A DNA stretch of 64,000 nt. Source: Prochlorococcus sp. AG-409-J16 (GTDB taxonomy: Bacteria > Cyanobacteriota > Cyanobacteriia > PCC-6307 > Cyanobiaceae). Positions 37,609 to 47,928 of this stretch are shown here, piece after piece; within the stretch, counting starts at the first letter, position 1; each line of letters opens with the position of its first letter. The stretch lies in assembly GCA_003215655.1 (NCBI GenBank), contig QCKB01000003.1:142254-206253 (forward strand), read 5' to 3'. The notes beneath the pieces were generated by a model, which was not told where the DNA came from, searched no databases, and saw nothing but the letters and a program-made list of their open reading frames with translations. The translations under genes and the position numbers were made by a program.

Positions 37609-40535
37609 CCAGAACATTTATTCCTTTCTAAGACATCAATACAACGACTACATAAACCTGGATAAATAGAGTTCTTGTCAATTTCAATTTGATAATGCCA
37701 ACAACGATCGCATTTAGTTCCACGAGCCCTGGCGACCTCAATTGTTGCAAAATTATTCTCATTACTAGTCAATAGTTCAGCCCATGGCTCCCCTCCTATT
37801 TGTAAATATGAGACCAAAAGCCAATCTCTCAAAATATCAACCTCAGAATCACAATTCTTCTCAAGCCAATCTATTGAGTCTCGAAGCTTTTTGTCATGAA
37901 TATCAAGTCTAATAGAGGCTTCAAGAGAAGCACCTAGCTGCTTTTTGGCTCGGCAGTCTTCCAATACCTTATTAACAGCACTCCTAAGCTCCCTTAGATC
38001 ATTCATTGGAGAAAGAATTGAATTCTGTCGCCATGAATCTGGAATCTTCGGCCAACCATTTTGAAACACAGATTCTTTAGAAGTTTGATAAGGTATATTT
38101 TGCCAAATATCTTCTGCCATATGAGATAGTACAGGAGAAATTACACCTGCCAAACGTTCAATTATAAAAGACATTACTGTTTGACAACTGCGCCTTCGAT
38201 GATCATTAGGAGAACTAACATATAATCTATCCTTGGCTATATCTAGATAAAAATTTGACAAGTCAACAACACAATAACTTTGCAAGATTTGGAAAAATCG
38301 GAAAAATTCATATTTGTCAAAAGCATCAGTAATTTGATCAATAACCTCTGCCGTTCTCTGCAACATCCATTTATCCAATAGAGGCAACTCCTCTACGGGA
38401 ATAGAGTCGGAGAGTGGGGTGAAATCATGCAAATTGCCTAATAAGTAACGAGCAGTATTTCTTACCTTCCTGTATACATCTGATAACTGTCCAAGAATAC
38501 TTTTCCCAATAGGTACGTCGACTGAGTAATCGACAGAGCTAACCCATAACCTGAGAACATCTGCTCCATAAGGAGGGTCCTTCTTATGATTTGAGCCGCC
38601 ATTAATTATTACAGAAGGATCTACAATATTTCCTAGAGATTTGCTCATCTTTCGCCCCTTCTCATCTAAAGCAAAGCCATGAGTTAGGACCTGCCTATAA
38701 GGAGCACCCCCAGTTACAGCAACAGAAGTGAGCAACGAAGACTGAAACCATCCTCGATGCTGGTCAGAACCTTCCAAATAAAGATCAGCAGGAGAATTCA
38801 AAGTGTCTATCTGACTAGTAACTGAAGCCCAACTTGATCCAGAGTCAAACCAGACATCCATAGTGTCTGTACCTTTCCTCCATCTTTTGGCCTCGCTTGA
38901 ATATGAGGGTGGTAAGAGCTCAGATTCATCGCGTTCCCACCAAACATCTGCTCCATACTTAGATATTAATTCCTCAATATGTTTAAGCGTTTCTGAATTC
39001 AGAAGGACCTCTTTCCCATCCACTTCATAAAAAACAGGAATTGGGACACCCCAGGTTCTCTGCCTTGAGATACACCAGTCTCCTCTCTCTCTAACCATAG
39101 CTTCAATTCGATTACGGCCTGAGGATGGGAGCCAGTCAACATTTGCAATCGAAGCAAGTACATCCTCACGGAAACCCTCTACAGAAGCAAACCACTGCTC
39201 AGTACAGCGAAAGATGGTTGGTTTTTTAGTTCGCCAATCATATGGATAACGATGTTCATAAGGTTGGTGCCTCAGTAAAGCCCCAACATTGTCCAAAGCC
39301 TGAATAATTACTTGATTAGCATCCTTTAATACATTTAATCCTTGAAAAGGGCCCGCTTCAGCAGTAAGGTATCCAGACTCATCAACTGGACAAATAATTG
39401 GCAAATTATATTTTCGTGAAGTATTAAAGTCATCAATTCCATGACCTGGAGCAGTATGAACTAGACCAGTCCCAGAATCAGTAGTTATATATTCACCACC
39501 TATAACAATAGGACTTACTCTTTCTAATAGAGGATGTTTATATAGCAAGCCTGAAAGAATTTTGCCACTAACTATTGCTCTTTCTTTTAACTTAAGTCCG
39601 GTATTCTCACTAACCAAATTCACCATTTCGGACGCTAGTATAAATATTTGACCTTTAACATCTTCAAAAAAGGAATAGTTTAGGTTTTCGTTAACAGAAA
39701 CAGCAACATTTGCAGGAATAGTCCATGGTGTAGTCGTCCAAATAGCGACCTGCAAAACTTTACTTAAAGCTTCTCTATCTTGAGGGAGATTTAAACCCTG
39801 ATTGCTCAAAGTTTCTCTTAAAAGGTCAGGAAGATCTAATGCTGCGAATCCACAATAAATACTTGGGCTGGTATGACCATCAGGATATTCCAGCTCTGCC
39901 TCCGCTAAAGCAGTTTTGGAGCTAGGACTCCAATGCACTGGCTTTAACCCTCTATAGATATATCCCTTAAGTGCCATAGCTCCAAATACCCCAATCTGAG
40001 CAGCTTCATATTCCTTTTGAAGCGTGAGATAAGGCTTATCCCAATCAGCCCAAATACCCCAACGTCGAAAACCAGCTTTTTGATTCTCAACTTGCTTTAG
40101 AGCGTAAGCACTTGCCTTCTTCCTCAACTTCAAGGGTGAAAGAGCCTTTCGATCTTCTTGATCAAGAGTCTGCAAGACCTTTAATTCAATTGGCAACCCA
40201 TGACAGTCCCAGCCAGGAACAAAGTGAACTCTTCTCCCTAAAAGAATTTGATATTTATTGATGATGTCCTTCAGAACCTTATTTAATGCATGGCCCATAT
40301 GAAGGGAGCCATTCGCATATGGAGGACCATCGTGCAATGTAAAGTCTGGTCCCTTATTTGCTAGACCTAAATCAAAATCAATACCTCTTTCAGTCCAGAA
40401 TTTCTGCAGCTCTGGCTCACGCTTAAGCGCATTAGCCCTCATCCCAAAGTCAGTGCTCAGGAGGTTAAGGGTCTCTTTATAAGACGGGCGTTCATCGCCT
40501 TCCAATCGCTTCTCCCGAGTAAACGGCTTAGACAA
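37605..40535 (-). CDS. ileS: Isoleucyl-tRNA synthetase
   Basis: A 976-residue class Ia synthetase. The HIGH-type motif is in [18 protein letters not shown] (near 70), the editing CP1 region has [15 protein letters not shown], and the KMSKS motif is [10 protein letters not shown]. The zinc finger at the C-terminus ([10 protein letters not shown] ... LCSRCID) marks the bacterial type. The start is ATG. The CAT-anticodon tRNA at 1.1 kb would be one of its substrates if it is tRNA-Ile2. Confidence 0.97.
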   Translation of the reverse strand: MSKPFTREKRLEGDERPSYKETLNLLSTDFGMRANALKREPELQKFWTERGIDFDLGLANKGPDFTLHDGPPYANGSLHMGHALNKVLKDIINKYQILLGRRVHFVPGWDCHGLPIELKVLQTLDQEDRKALSPLKLRKKASAYALKQVENQKAGFRRWGIWADWDKPYLTLQKEYEAAQIGVFGAMALKGYIYRGLKPVHWSPSSKTALAEAELEYPDGHTSPSIYCGFAALDLPDLLRETLSNQGLNLPQDREALSKVLQVAIWTTTPWTIPANVAVSVNENLNYSFFEDVKGQIFILASEMVNLVSENTGLKLKERAIVSGKILSGLLYKHPLLERVSPIVIGGEYITTDSGTGLVHTAPGHGIDDFNTSRKYNLPIICPVDESGYLTAEAGPFQGLNVLKDANQVIIQALDNVGALLRHQPYEHRYPYDWRTKKPTIFRCTEQWFASVEGFREDVLASIANVDWLPSSGRNRIEAMVRERGDWCISRQRTWGVPIPVFYEVDGKEVLLNSETLKHIEELISKYGADVWWERDESELLPPSYSSEAKRWRKGTDTMDVWFDSGSSWASVTSQIDTLNSPADLYLEGSDQHRGWFQSSLLTSVAVTGGAPYRQVLTHGFALDEKGRKMSKSLGNIVDPSVIINGGSNHKKDPPYGADVLRLWVSSVDYSVDVPIGKSILGQLSDVYRKVRNTARYLLGNLHDFTPLSDSIPVEELPLLDKWMLQRTAEVIDQITDAFDKYEFFRFFQILQSYCVVDLSNFYLDIAKDRLYVSSPNDHRRRSCQTVMSFIIERLAGVISPVLSHMAEDIWQNIPYQTSKESVFQNGWPKIPDSWRQNSILSPMNDLRELRSAVNKVLEDCRAKKQLGASLEASIRLDIHDKKLRDSIDWLEKNCDSEVDILRDWLLVSYLQIGGEPWAELLTSNENNFATIEVARARGTKCDRCWHYQIEIDKNSIYPGLCSRCIDVLERNKCSG

Positions 40536-40619
40536 CAGAAAGATTATGAGTCCTTGAGTGCAAATTTGGTCTCTAAAAACATTTCAAAATTAGGAACCTT
40601 TGACTAGAGTTCAGCTTTA

Positions 40620-40701
40620 GCCCACCTGGCGGAATTGGTAGACGCGCTGGTTTTAGGTACCAGTGACTTCGGTCGTGGGAGTTCAAGTCTCCCGGTGGGC
40701 A
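40620..40701 (+). tRNA. tRNA-Leu (TAG)
   Basis: A class II tRNA with acceptor GCCCACC/GGTGGGC. The anticodon arm is CTGGT-TTTAGGT-ACCAG, giving anticodon TAG. The extra arm has a short stem around CTTC, and the T arm is GGGAG-TTCAAGT-CTCCC. The discriminator is A and CCA is not encoded. It is divergent from ileS and precedes crtR. Confidence 0.95.
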
Positions 40702-40837
40702 CTCAAAAAAACTCCAGATACAGTGAACTTAATGTCTTTGGCTTATGACATAGAACTTCGATCCAGCAAGAGCGACGTTTCCCTAACCTGGCCTTATCTT
40801 CACCCTCAACTCGCCCTAATAGCAACGCTGCAGATAA

Positions 40838-41876
40838 ATGAACCAGGCGCTTAGCACAAATGATTCCATTGAGTTAACCAACCAATTGCCTTCATTTAGC
40901 CATTGGCAAAAAGTTATTCAAGACTACCTAGCCCCCCCCCAATGTATGGAATCCAACGGTGGGGCTATTTATTGGAGGATATTTGTTAGCAGCTCTTGCC
41001 ATTTGGCAGTGGTATCAAGGAACTTGGCCCCTGCCGGTATTAGTTGGGCTTGCTTTTCTCTCTCTGCATATGGAAGGCACTGTTATTCATGATGCTTGCC
41101 ATAAAGCGGCACACCCAAATCGTTGGGTGAATCAATTTATGGGCCATGGGGCAGCAATATTGCTCGGCTTTAGTTTTCCAGTATTCACAAGAGTGCATCT
41201 TCAGCATCACTCTCATGTAAATGATCCCAAAAACGACCCTGATCACATAGTTAGTACCTTTGGGCCAGTTTGGTTAATCGCACCAAGATTCTTTTATCAC
41301 GAATACTTTTTCTTTGAAAGACGCCTTTGGAGAAATTATGAATTAATGCAATGGGGAATAGAGCGAGGATTATTTATTTCAATAGTTATTGCTGGTATTA
41401 AATATAATTTTATGAATGTTATTTACAATCTTTGGTTTGGTCCAGCCCTAATGGTAGGAGTAACACTAGGTATATTTTTTGATTACCTTCCACATCGACC
41501 CTTTATATCAAGAAACAAATGGAAAAATGCAAGAGTTTATCCAAGCAGAGTAATGAATTGGTTAATCATGGGTCAGAACTACCATTTAGTTCATCATCTT
41601 TGGCCATCAATTCCTTGGTTTGAATACAAACCTGCTTATGAAGCCACTAAACCTCTATTAGATGCAAAAGGATCACCACAAAGAATGGGTATATTTGAAA
41701 CCCGTTCAGATATTCTTAATTTCCTTTATGACATTCTTGTTGGGATAAGAAGTCATAAAAAACGTCGTAGCAAAATGCGTCCGATAGCAAAATTGTTACC
41801 TAGTCCAAAATGGAGAAAACGTTGGATTGGGCTATTGCATCGAACAGCCGTAACACCTATTTCAAATAATCAATAA
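40838..41876 (+). pseudogene. crtR: Beta-carotene hydroxylase CrtR, split by a one-base frameshift
   Basis: A diiron membrane hydroxylase making zeaxanthin from beta-carotene. The His clusters HDACH, HLQHHSH and HLVHH are all present in the downstream frame, with membrane helices between them. The N-terminal frame starts at the ATG at 40838 and reads to DYLAPP at a C9 run (40932-40940). The rest is in another frame, resuming as NVWNPTVGLFIGGYLL. Removing one C restores a 345-residue frame that joins DYLAPP to NVWNPTVGLF, as I expect for the family. A truncated product could start at the GTG at 40959. Whether the extra C is real, variable or a sequencing error cannot be decided here. Confidence 0.9.
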
Positions 41877-41880
41877 TTAT

Positions 41881-42177
41881 TTAGTCCGAAAGAATTTTTG
41901 GAACTCTAAAAAAGTCTTCTTGTCTCTCAGGTGCAAGGGAGAGTAATTCTTCACGAACGGGAGATGATAAGACTTGATCCTCTCGACTAACATTAGTGAC
42001 TTCTACTGCCCTAGTAGTTGGTGGTACTCCAGTAGTATCAATCTCTTCGAGCTGGGCAACATAAGTAATGATTTTCTCTAACTGAGCGGAGTAAGTCGAA
42101 ATCTGTTCTTCAGGTAGATCAAGGCGAGCAAGGTTAGCCACCTTCTGAACATCTTCAGCTGTAATTTTTTCAGTCAT
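41881..42177 (-). CDS. gatC: Asp-tRNA(Asn)/Glu-tRNA(Gln) amidotransferase subunit C
   Basis: A 98-residue stabilising subunit of the GatCAB complex that amidates mischarged tRNAs. It starts [21 protein letters not shown] and continues with [21 protein letters not shown], both typical. The C-terminal LRxD-like region is present but divergent ([20 protein letters not shown]). Its ATG overlaps the stop of the creatininase-family gene (ATGA), so translation is coupled. Confidence 0.92.
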   Translation of the reverse strand: MTEKITAEDVQKVANLARLDLPEEQISTYSAQLEKIITYVAQLEEIDTTGVPPTTRAVEVTNVSREDQVLSSPVREELLSLAPERQEDFFRVPKILSD

Positions 42178-42962
42178 TTTGAAGACACAAATTTACCCAG
42201 ATCATCACTTAAAGCCAAGGCAGCCTTTTCAAGAAGAGTTGCACCATGTTCTGGCTTAGCAAGGAATGGATCCGACCCCATCCTCCCATCAGGGTAGCGC
42301 TTCCGAAAATCATTAGCCCCATAGATAGGTCCAGCAGGTGCTGCTTCTGGAAGTGGATACTGCTTAGCAACCAAAGTCGGTTCCAAGAAAAGAGTTAAGG
42401 CTATTTCGCTAGGTGTCGCATGTTGCCCCTCTTTATCGCCATAAAGCTCTTTAGCCGCATTAAAAACCGAGCCTGCCATAAACCAATTTGCCAATTTGCA
42501 TTGAAATTTCTCCGCAACTGGCAAATCTCTACTACTAATCGTTTTATACACCTGAGCGAATGCTGCTTTAGCAGTAGCAATATTTCCTCCATGTCCATTA
42601 ATCACGAAGATCCTTTCAAAGCCATGACTAGCTAGAGATAAGAAAATGTCATGAAGAACAGCAAGCAGAGTAGATGGCTGCAAGCTCATAGTTCCAGCAA
42701 AACCAAGATGATGCTCAGCCATTCCAAAAGATTGTGATGGCGTAACCAAAACTCCTGTTCGCCTTCCCACTTCAAGCGCAACAGCTTCAGCAGTTAGCGC
42801 ATCTGTACCTATTGCACCTGTAGGTCCATGTTGCTCAGTGGACCCAATAGGAAGTATCACTGCCTTGGAAGTCTTTAAATAAACCTCAACTTCAGGCCAA
42901 GTAAAAAGTGCTAATCGAATCGAGTCAACACTTTTAACTGGTCCAGGCAAAAGAGAAGGCAT
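42174..42962 (-). CDS. Creatininase-family amidohydrolase
   Basis: A protein of about 262 residues from the ATG at 42962; a TTG at 42977 is possible. Metal ligands of the family are visible in [19 protein letters not shown] and [14 protein letters not shown]. Members include creatininase and enzymes acting on formamido-pyrimidines in cofactor synthesis. In cyanobacteria the substrate is not known to me. It is in an overlapping pair with gatC, which carries no clear functional link. Confidence 0.82.
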   Translation of the reverse strand: MPSLLPGPVKSVDSIRLALFTWPEVEVYLKTSKAVILPIGSTEQHGPTGAIGTDALTAEAVALEVGRRTGVLVTPSQSFGMAEHHLGFAGTMSLQPSTLLAVLHDIFLSLASHGFERIFVINGHGGNIATAKAAFAQVYKTISSRDLPVAEKFQCKLANWFMAGSVFNAAKELYGDKEGQHATPSEIALTLFLEPTLVAKQYPLPEAAPAGPIYGANDFRKRYPDGRMGSDPFLAKPEHGATLLEKAALALSDDLGKFVSSK

Positions 42963-43093
42963 GAAAATATTACTCAAAGAGGATATTTAATTTTAATTCT
43001 ATTAGAAATACGAGAAGAATTGATCTACAGAAATAAAAGCCAAACATTATTTAAATCTCAATATATTTTTCTTAGTTTTTTGAATATATAAAG

Positions 43094-44950
43094 CTACTTA
43101 AATGTTATAGCACTAAGTTCATCACATACTCTTACGAAAACCTCACTCCAGTTACCACTTTTTGTTTGCCTAAATAGTTTAACTGAAGGGTACCAAAATG
43201 TTTTTTCACCATCAATGCCCCATCTCCAATCAGGTACTTTTTGAACAATAAGCCATGTTTTACAACCCATGCCTCCCGCCAAATGAGCAATCACAGTATC
43301 AGAGGTAATGATCAAATCACAATTCGCAATTATTGATGCAGTCGAAATGAAATCTTTAGAGGTATCAATTAAATCTTGACACTTTACAAACTTTTCCTTA
43401 AAAGTGCATGACTGGTATTGATCTAATCCATGCTCTTTTTGCAATGACAAAAGGCTCCCATCAAAGCATCCTGCTATAGATTCAAATTCATTCAAAGGGA
43501 TTGATCTGCCCTTTAGACCATATTTTTCAGCAAGTGGGTTACCTTGCCAATTAATACCTATTATAGGCTTTTTCTCAGAAGAAAGAATTTCTTTCCATTT
43601 ACTAATACTATCTTCTGGTGGAGAAATATATTTATAATCTATCAACGGATTCGATTGAGTTACACCTAAATAATTCGGTAGCGAAAGAAGAGGAAGCCAT
43701 GATTTATTATTAACTTTCTCTAAATCATTATAAGAGTATATCTTTCGAAATTTGTATGAAGACATCATTAGCTCATGTAATCTATCATCAGCAGAAATCT
43801 CTACATCAAATCCCTTCTCAAGTAAATATATTGCATAGCGCATAAACTGAAGCGTGTCTCCTAATCCCTGTTCACCGACTAAAAGTAGCTTTTGTGATTT
43901 CTTTAAAGGTGGGCATGCCCTTTGACTAGTTGCAAGACAGGAAAAGAATTCCTTGGCCGCCTTAGTATTTAGCCTCCAATCATAATTAATCCATCCAGAC
44001 TTATAGTCTCCTGATAGCAATAATGAAAAAGAGAGGTTTAAATTTGCTTCTAGATAATCCTTTCGAATAGATATGGCTCTTTGATAATAAGATATTGAGA
44101 GCCTTAAGTCTCCTATTGCCTGACAAGAATTACCTAAATTAGTTAGAGCCTCAATATTTAAAGGGTCTAAAGAGATTGCCTTCTTATACAGCTTTATAGC
44201 AGAATCTAAGTTTCCAGATTCTTTTATAGCATTTCCAAGGTTGGAAAATGCTGGCGAATAAGTCGAATCAATATTTATTGCCTTCAAATAACAATCAATA
44301 GCGTTTTTAATATCGCCTTTAAATTTCAATAATATGCCAAGATTAGTTAATGCTTCTGGGTAGCTTGGCTTCAAATAGATAGCTCTATTATATGCAAAAA
44401 TTGCAGACTCATATTGTCTATTTTCCTTTAAAGCATTGCCAAGATTAGAATAAGCCTCGGCAAAACGTGGATTATATAAAGTAGCTTTTTTATATGAGGC
44501 TATAGATGCTTCTAAATGTCCTTTAACTTTAAATGCAATAGCCAAATTATAGAAAGCATCAGAATTCATAGGTTCCAAAATAATAGCTTTTTTATAATAA
44601 GAAATAGATTTTTTCAAATCGCCAATATTTTTAAAAGCAATTCCAAGATTAAGCCATGCTAGATAATATTCAGAATTCAAATCAACTACTTTAAAAAGAA
44701 GCGTTATTGCTCGTTCAGCTTGACCTTTCATCAAAGAAATAGATGCCAATTGACAAATTAAATCATATCTCTCGGGATATTTACCTACTAACAGTAAATA
44801 AACCTTCTCCGCTTCATCTAATTTCTTTCCGTCAATAAATACTTGAGCCTGTTTTTCTAGACTTAGCATTTCAAAGTTATTTTTATCAAATGTAGGAATA
44901 TCTTTGCCAAGTCTATTAGAAGCTCTTAATTCTTGTTCAGGCCTCTTCAC
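43094..44950 (-). CDS. TPR protein with C-terminal GT9/heptosyltransferase-like domain
   Basis: A 618-residue fusion. Residues about 30-320 hold at least seven consecutive 34-residue TPR units, each with the A-x-x-NLG pattern (for example AFSNLGNAIKESGNLDSAI). The C-terminal 250 residues show LLVGEQGLGDTLQFMRYA, IGINWQGNP and CDLIITSDTVIAHLAGGMG, a glycosyltransferase-9 or ADP-heptose:LPS-transferase-like pattern. No signal peptide is seen. It may act on surface polysaccharide or glycosylate proteins; the substrate is unknown. The start is GTG, and an ATG at 44869 is an alternative. Confidence 0.8.
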   Translation of the reverse strand: MKRPEQELRASNRLGKDIPTFDKNNFEMLSLEKQAQVFIDGKKLDEAEKVYLLLVGKYPERYDLICQLASISLMKGQAERAITLLFKVVDLNSEYYLAWLNLGIAFKNIGDLKKSISYYKKAIILEPMNSDAFYNLAIAFKVKGHLEASIASYKKATLYNPRFAEAYSNLGNALKENRQYESAIFAYNRAIYLKPSYPEALTNLGILLKFKGDIKNAIDCYLKAINIDSTYSPAFSNLGNAIKESGNLDSAIKLYKKAISLDPLNIEALTNLGNSCQAIGDLRLSISYYQRAISIRKDYLEANLNLSFSLLLSGDYKSGWINYDWRLNTKAAKEFFSCLATSQRACPPLKKSQKLLLVGEQGLGDTLQFMRYAIYLLEKGFDVEISADDRLHELMMSSYKFRKIYSYNDLEKVNNKSWLPLLSLPNYLGVTQSNPLIDYKYISPPEDSISKWKEILSSEKKPIIGINWQGNPLAEKYGLKGRSIPLNEFESIAGCFDGSLLSLQKEHGLDQYQSCTFKEKFVKCQDLIDTSKDFISTASIIANCDLIITSDTVIAHLAGGMGCKTWLIVQKVPDWRWGIDGEKTFWYPSVKLFRQTKSGNWSEVFVRVCDELSAITFK

Positions 44951-45005
44951 TTTATAAGGGTTTATTTGCTGATTTATAATAAATTCATATTATCTTGCCA
45001 ATTAA

Positions 45006-45641
45006 CGAATCTCTACAAGTCCAACAACAAGTTCACATCTACCAACAGCTTTCTTTTGCCGACCAGCAGAAGAAGTTGCACCTGATTTAATCGGATGTCT
45101 CCTTATTAAGCAAGAAAAGCCTGGAAAGCTGCTTTGGGGAGTAATTGTTGAAACAGAAGCTTATTCGCAAAGTGAGCCAGCATGCCATGGATATCGACGA
45201 AAGACAAAGAGCAACGCAACTCTTTTTGGAAGCCCTGGGTGTTTATATGTCTATTTGACTTATGGAATTCACCACTGCGTAAATGTAGTGACTAAACATT
45301 CAGACTATGCAAATGGTGTCCTCTTAAGAGCATTAGCGCTCCCTAATGAGCCTGAGCGTATTGCCGCAGGTCCTGCTTTATTAGCTAAACGTTTTGGCAT
45401 AACTCGTGCACATGACAGTTTGCAAATCTCACGAGAGAATGGGCTATGGCTGGCCAAACAGCCATCAATAAAAAACAACCTGAATATTGTGAACACAACA
45501 AGAGTCGGTATATCTCAAGCCAAAGATTTGCCTTGGCGGTGGTATATGCAATACAGCCGGAGCGTCAGCAAAAGGGAAAAAGGTGATAAAACCCCAGAAC
45601 TTGCAAACGCTTGGATTCCTTCTACGAATGATGGTCCATGA
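45006..45641 (+). CDS. 3-Methyladenine DNA glycosylase (AAG/MPG type), start codon missing
   Basis: Excises alkylated purines. The frame carries the family blocks [37 protein letters not shown] and [20 protein letters not shown] (the catalytic Glu in ETEAY), then [10 protein letters not shown] and [11 protein letters not shown]. It is open from 45006, but no ATG, GTG or TTG precedes the conserved core. The first such codon is a TTG at 45255, which would delete about 80 conserved residues. A non-standard start (ATC at 45009) or damage at the 5' end is needed. The stop overlaps the pyrB ATG. Confidence 0.75.
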   Translation, partial: RISTSPTTSSHLPTAFFCRPAEEVAPDLIGCLLIKQEKPGKLLWGVIVETEAYSQSEPACHGYRRKTKSNATLFGSPGCLYVYLTYGIHHCVNVVTKHSDYANGVLLRALALPNEPERIAAGPALLAKRFGITRAHDSLQISRENGLWLAKQPSIKNNLNIVNTTRVGISQAKDLPWRWYMQYSRSVSKREKGDKTPELANAWIPSTNDGP

Positions 45642-46657
45642 CCAATTGGAATCATCGCCATGTAATTGATCTAGCAACGTTCTGCTTAGAGGATTACATC
45701 TCTGTAATAGAGCTTACCCATCGATTCAAAACGCTTCCTCTTAAAGGATCAAGAAAAATACCCGCTTTGCAAGGTCGCCTAGTTGCAACACTTTTTTTTG
45801 AGCCCAGTACACGCACGAGGAGCAGTTTTGAGCTCGCAGCAAAAAATCTCTCAGCAGACGTACAAAGTTTTACACCCTCTACAAGCTCAATGAGTAAAGG
45901 AGAATCTCCTTTAGATACTGCATTGACATATGTAGCAATGGGAGCAGATGTTCTAGTTATTCGTCATAGCTCGACCAACATTCCTCAACAAATTGCAAAT
46001 GCTTTAGATAAAGATGGTATTAAAACATCGGTGATAAATGGAGGAGATGGCCTTCATAGTCATCCAAGTCAAGGGTTACTTGACTTATTTACTCTGATAA
46101 ATCATTTCGATCCAATTAATCGATTGCCAAATAGCCTATTTAGAAAGAAAATCGTCATTGTTGGAGATATTCTTCATTCAAGAGTGGCACGATCAAACCT
46201 TTGGGCCCTTACAGCGTGTGGAGCAAATATCGTTTTATGTGGTCCTGCAAGCTTAGTTCCTCAAGACTTTGAAGACTTTATCAATTCACCGCCACCAGGG
46301 CAGAAGAATGACCCTATTAATAAAAGAGGTACTATAAAGGTAGAGCGATGTCTTGAGAAGGCTTTATCTAATGCAGATGGAATCATGACATTAAGGCTAC
46401 AAAAGGAAAGAATGCGCCAATATTTACTTACTGATTTAGATAGTTATCATATTGAATATGGATTGACTCATGAAAAACTAGAATTATGCGGCAGACCAGT
46501 CCCAGTATTACATCCTGGCCCAGTTAATCGCGGGATAGAGATGAGTAGCGCGCTTCTCGAAGATCGCTCAATCTGCCTGGTTGAAGAACAAATAAGAAAT
46601 GGAGTTTATACTAGGATGGCACTTCTATATCTAATAAATACTTTAGAAAAGGAATAG
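45638..46657 (+). CDS. pyrB: Aspartate carbamoyltransferase catalytic subunit
   Basis: Joins carbamoyl phosphate and aspartate, the committed pyrimidine step. The 339 residues include the carbamoyl-phosphate loop [59 protein letters not shown] and [13 protein letters not shown]. The ATG overlaps the stop of the glycosylase gene by four bases. No regulatory pyrI is adjacent. Confidence 0.96.
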   Translation: MTNWNHRHVIDLATFCLEDYISVIELTHRFKTLPLKGSRKIPALQGRLVATLFFEPSTRTRSSFELAAKNLSADVQSFTPSTSSMSKGESPLDTALTYVAMGADVLVIRHSSTNIPQQIANALDKDGIKTSVINGGDGLHSHPSQGLLDLFTLINHFDPINRLPNSLFRKKIVIVGDILHSRVARSNLWALTACGANIVLCGPASLVPQDFEDFINSPPPGQKNDPINKRGTIKVERCLEKALSNADGIMTLRLQKERMRQYLLTDLDSYHIEYGLTHEKLELCGRPVPVLHPGPVNRGIEMSSALLEDRSICLVEEQIRNGVYTRMALLYLINTLEKE

Positions 46658-46760
46658 AAAAACTTCCGACCAGTGAAGATCTAAAAGTTAATTATCTATG
46701 AATTAAAATATCTATCTAGAAGGAAGTCTCTCTATATAAAGGAAAGAATAATTAAGAATT

Positions 46761-47102
46761 TCATAATAACTTAAATCCCTCATGTAGAAGCCCATAGAGA
46801 ATACCAATCCTACTAAAATCTAACAAATCTCTAGTAACTGAGCCCCTCCTAGAGTTAGGCCATCCTCGTCGGATTCTAACCATTAATTCCAATAACAATA
46901 CGGTAATAAGTGCACCTACTGGGTCCATTACCGCAAGGACACCATTAATCATGCCTATAGAGCTTCCTATTACAAACGCAGCAAGCAGAACAATCAACAA
47001 CAAGGAGAATCTCCTCCATGGATTCACTGACCATTCCTCAAGCCGCTGAGAAACTTGACCAATATTGCGTCGAAGTCGTGTTGATTGAAGCTTCTTATTC
47101 AT
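46761..47102 (-). CDS. ycf20: Ycf20 (DUF565) family membrane protein
   Basis: A 113-residue protein of the Ycf20 family shared by cyanobacteria and plastids; plant homologs have been linked to non-photochemical quenching. Visible are NPWRRFSLLLIVLLAAFVIGSS, a second hydrophobic segment PVGALITVLLLELMV, and the conserved end LLDFSRIGILYGLLHEGFKLL. I start at the ATG at 47102; a TTG at 47117 would overlap the upstream gene. Confidence 0.82.
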   Translation of the reverse strand: MNKKLQSTRLRRNIGQVSQRLEEWSVNPWRRFSLLLIVLLAAFVIGSSIGMINGVLAVMDPVGALITVLLLELMVRIRRGWPNSRRGSVTRDLLDFSRIGILYGLLHEGFKLL

Positions 47103-47113
47103 TACTAGGTTTA

Positions 47114-47311
47114 TCAAGCTTCAGCTTTTGCTTTTTTAGAAGTTTTTCCTTCAAGCAACTCTAAAAGGGCTTCCATCTGCGCCATAACGCCTCTCAACTC
47201 TCCAGCTTCTGGGAGAAGACTGTCTTCCATCAACCCTTGATGCATCTCTCGTAGTTCCTGGCGGACATAACGCAGATGACTAATCACCTGTTCTCGTTTT
47301 GATTGGGACAT
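47114..47311 (-). CDS. Small conserved helical protein
   Basis: A 65-residue all-helical protein (SKREQVISHLRYVRQELREM; LRGVMAQMEALLELLEG) ending in a Lys/Ala tail. No named family is recognised, but the frame has real codon structure and a good ATG. It lies 11 bases upstream of ycf20 on the same strand and is likely co-transcribed with it. Confidence 0.65.
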   Translation of the reverse strand: MSQSKREQVISHLRYVRQELREMHQGLMEDSLLPEAGELRGVMAQMEALLELLEGKTSKKAKAEA

Positions 47312-47357
47312 TGAGAATAAATCAGTTAATTGCTCATACTCTTTTAACTCATATGGT

Positions 47358-47534
47358 TCAGATTCGCTGGGATCTTTGACTGATCAAAGTACCGGCAAAT
47401 GCAATAAAACCAAATGTAACCAATGCAGATGGTCTTGCTAAAACAGCAAATATGACCAAGAAACCAAGGCAAAAAGAAACAACCCCCCGATTATGTCTTC
47501 TAATTACCAACCAATCCTCTAATGAAGTTCCCAT
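47358..47534 (-). CDS. Small membrane protein, 58 residues
   Basis: From the ATG at 47534 it reads MGTSLEDWLVIRRHNRGVVS followed by two hydrophobic stretches (FCLGFLVIFAVLA and ALVTFGFIAFAGTLI) and a short basic tail. The pattern suggests a two-helix membrane protein. It is the first of three small minus-strand genes ending with ycf20. The family is not recognised. Confidence 0.6.
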   Translation of the reverse strand: MGTSLEDWLVIRRHNRGVVSFCLGFLVIFAVLARPSALVTFGFIAFAGTLISQRSQRI

Positions 47535-47555
47535 TTGCGAAAGGCCTGAAGTGAA

Positions 47556-47628
47556 TGGAGAATAGGGGATTCGAACCCCTGACCTCTGCGGTGCGATCGC
47601 AGCGCTCTACCAACTGAGCTAATTCCCC
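47556..47628 (-). tRNA. tRNA-Ala (CGC)
   Basis: On the minus strand: acceptor GGGGAAT/ATTCTCC with one G-T pair, and D stem GCTC/GAGC. The anticodon arm is CTGCG-ATCGCAC-CGCAG, giving anticodon CGC. The T arm is AGGGG-TTCGAAT-CCCCT and the discriminator A. CCA is not encoded. The anticodon region happens to contain GCGATCGC, the cyanobacterial HIP1 octamer. Confidence 0.9.
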
Positions 47629-47688
47629 CAAGAGCAAGAAACCTAGCTACAAGGCAAAATAACGCTGTGAAGGGCTTCAGCAGTACCT

Positions 47689-47928
47689 ATGCAGAACTCA
47701 AATCCGTTAGAAGGTGACTCTGCTCTGAAAATCACGCCAGAATGTCTTCAATCATTTGATGAGCCAGGTATTGCTGTTCTTGCTAAGCGCCTAGAAGACG
47801 ATGATTATCCAACACCTTTTGCTGGTCTAAACGACTGGCACCTATTAAGAGCTCTTGCAATCCATCGTCCAGAGTTAACTCGCCCATACCTCCATCTGGT
47901 CGATCAGGAACCTTTCGATGAAGACTGA
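47689..47928 (+). CDS. DUF2555 family protein
   Basis: A 79-residue protein. The segment IAVLAKRLEDDDYPTPFAGL followed by NDWHLLRALAIHRPELTRPY is the signature of this cyanobacteria-specific family of unknown function. Its end overlaps the coaBC start by 11 bases, so the two are translationally linked. Confidence 0.82.
   Translation: MQNSNPLEGDSALKITPECLQSFDEPGIAVLAKRLEDDDYPTPFAGLNDWHLLRALAIHRPELTRPYLHLVDQEPFDED

Noticed and set aside
47593..47600. GCGATCGC octamer (HIP1)
   Set aside because: It is within the tRNA-Ala anticodon arm and I noticed no other copies; not evidence for HIP1 enrichment.
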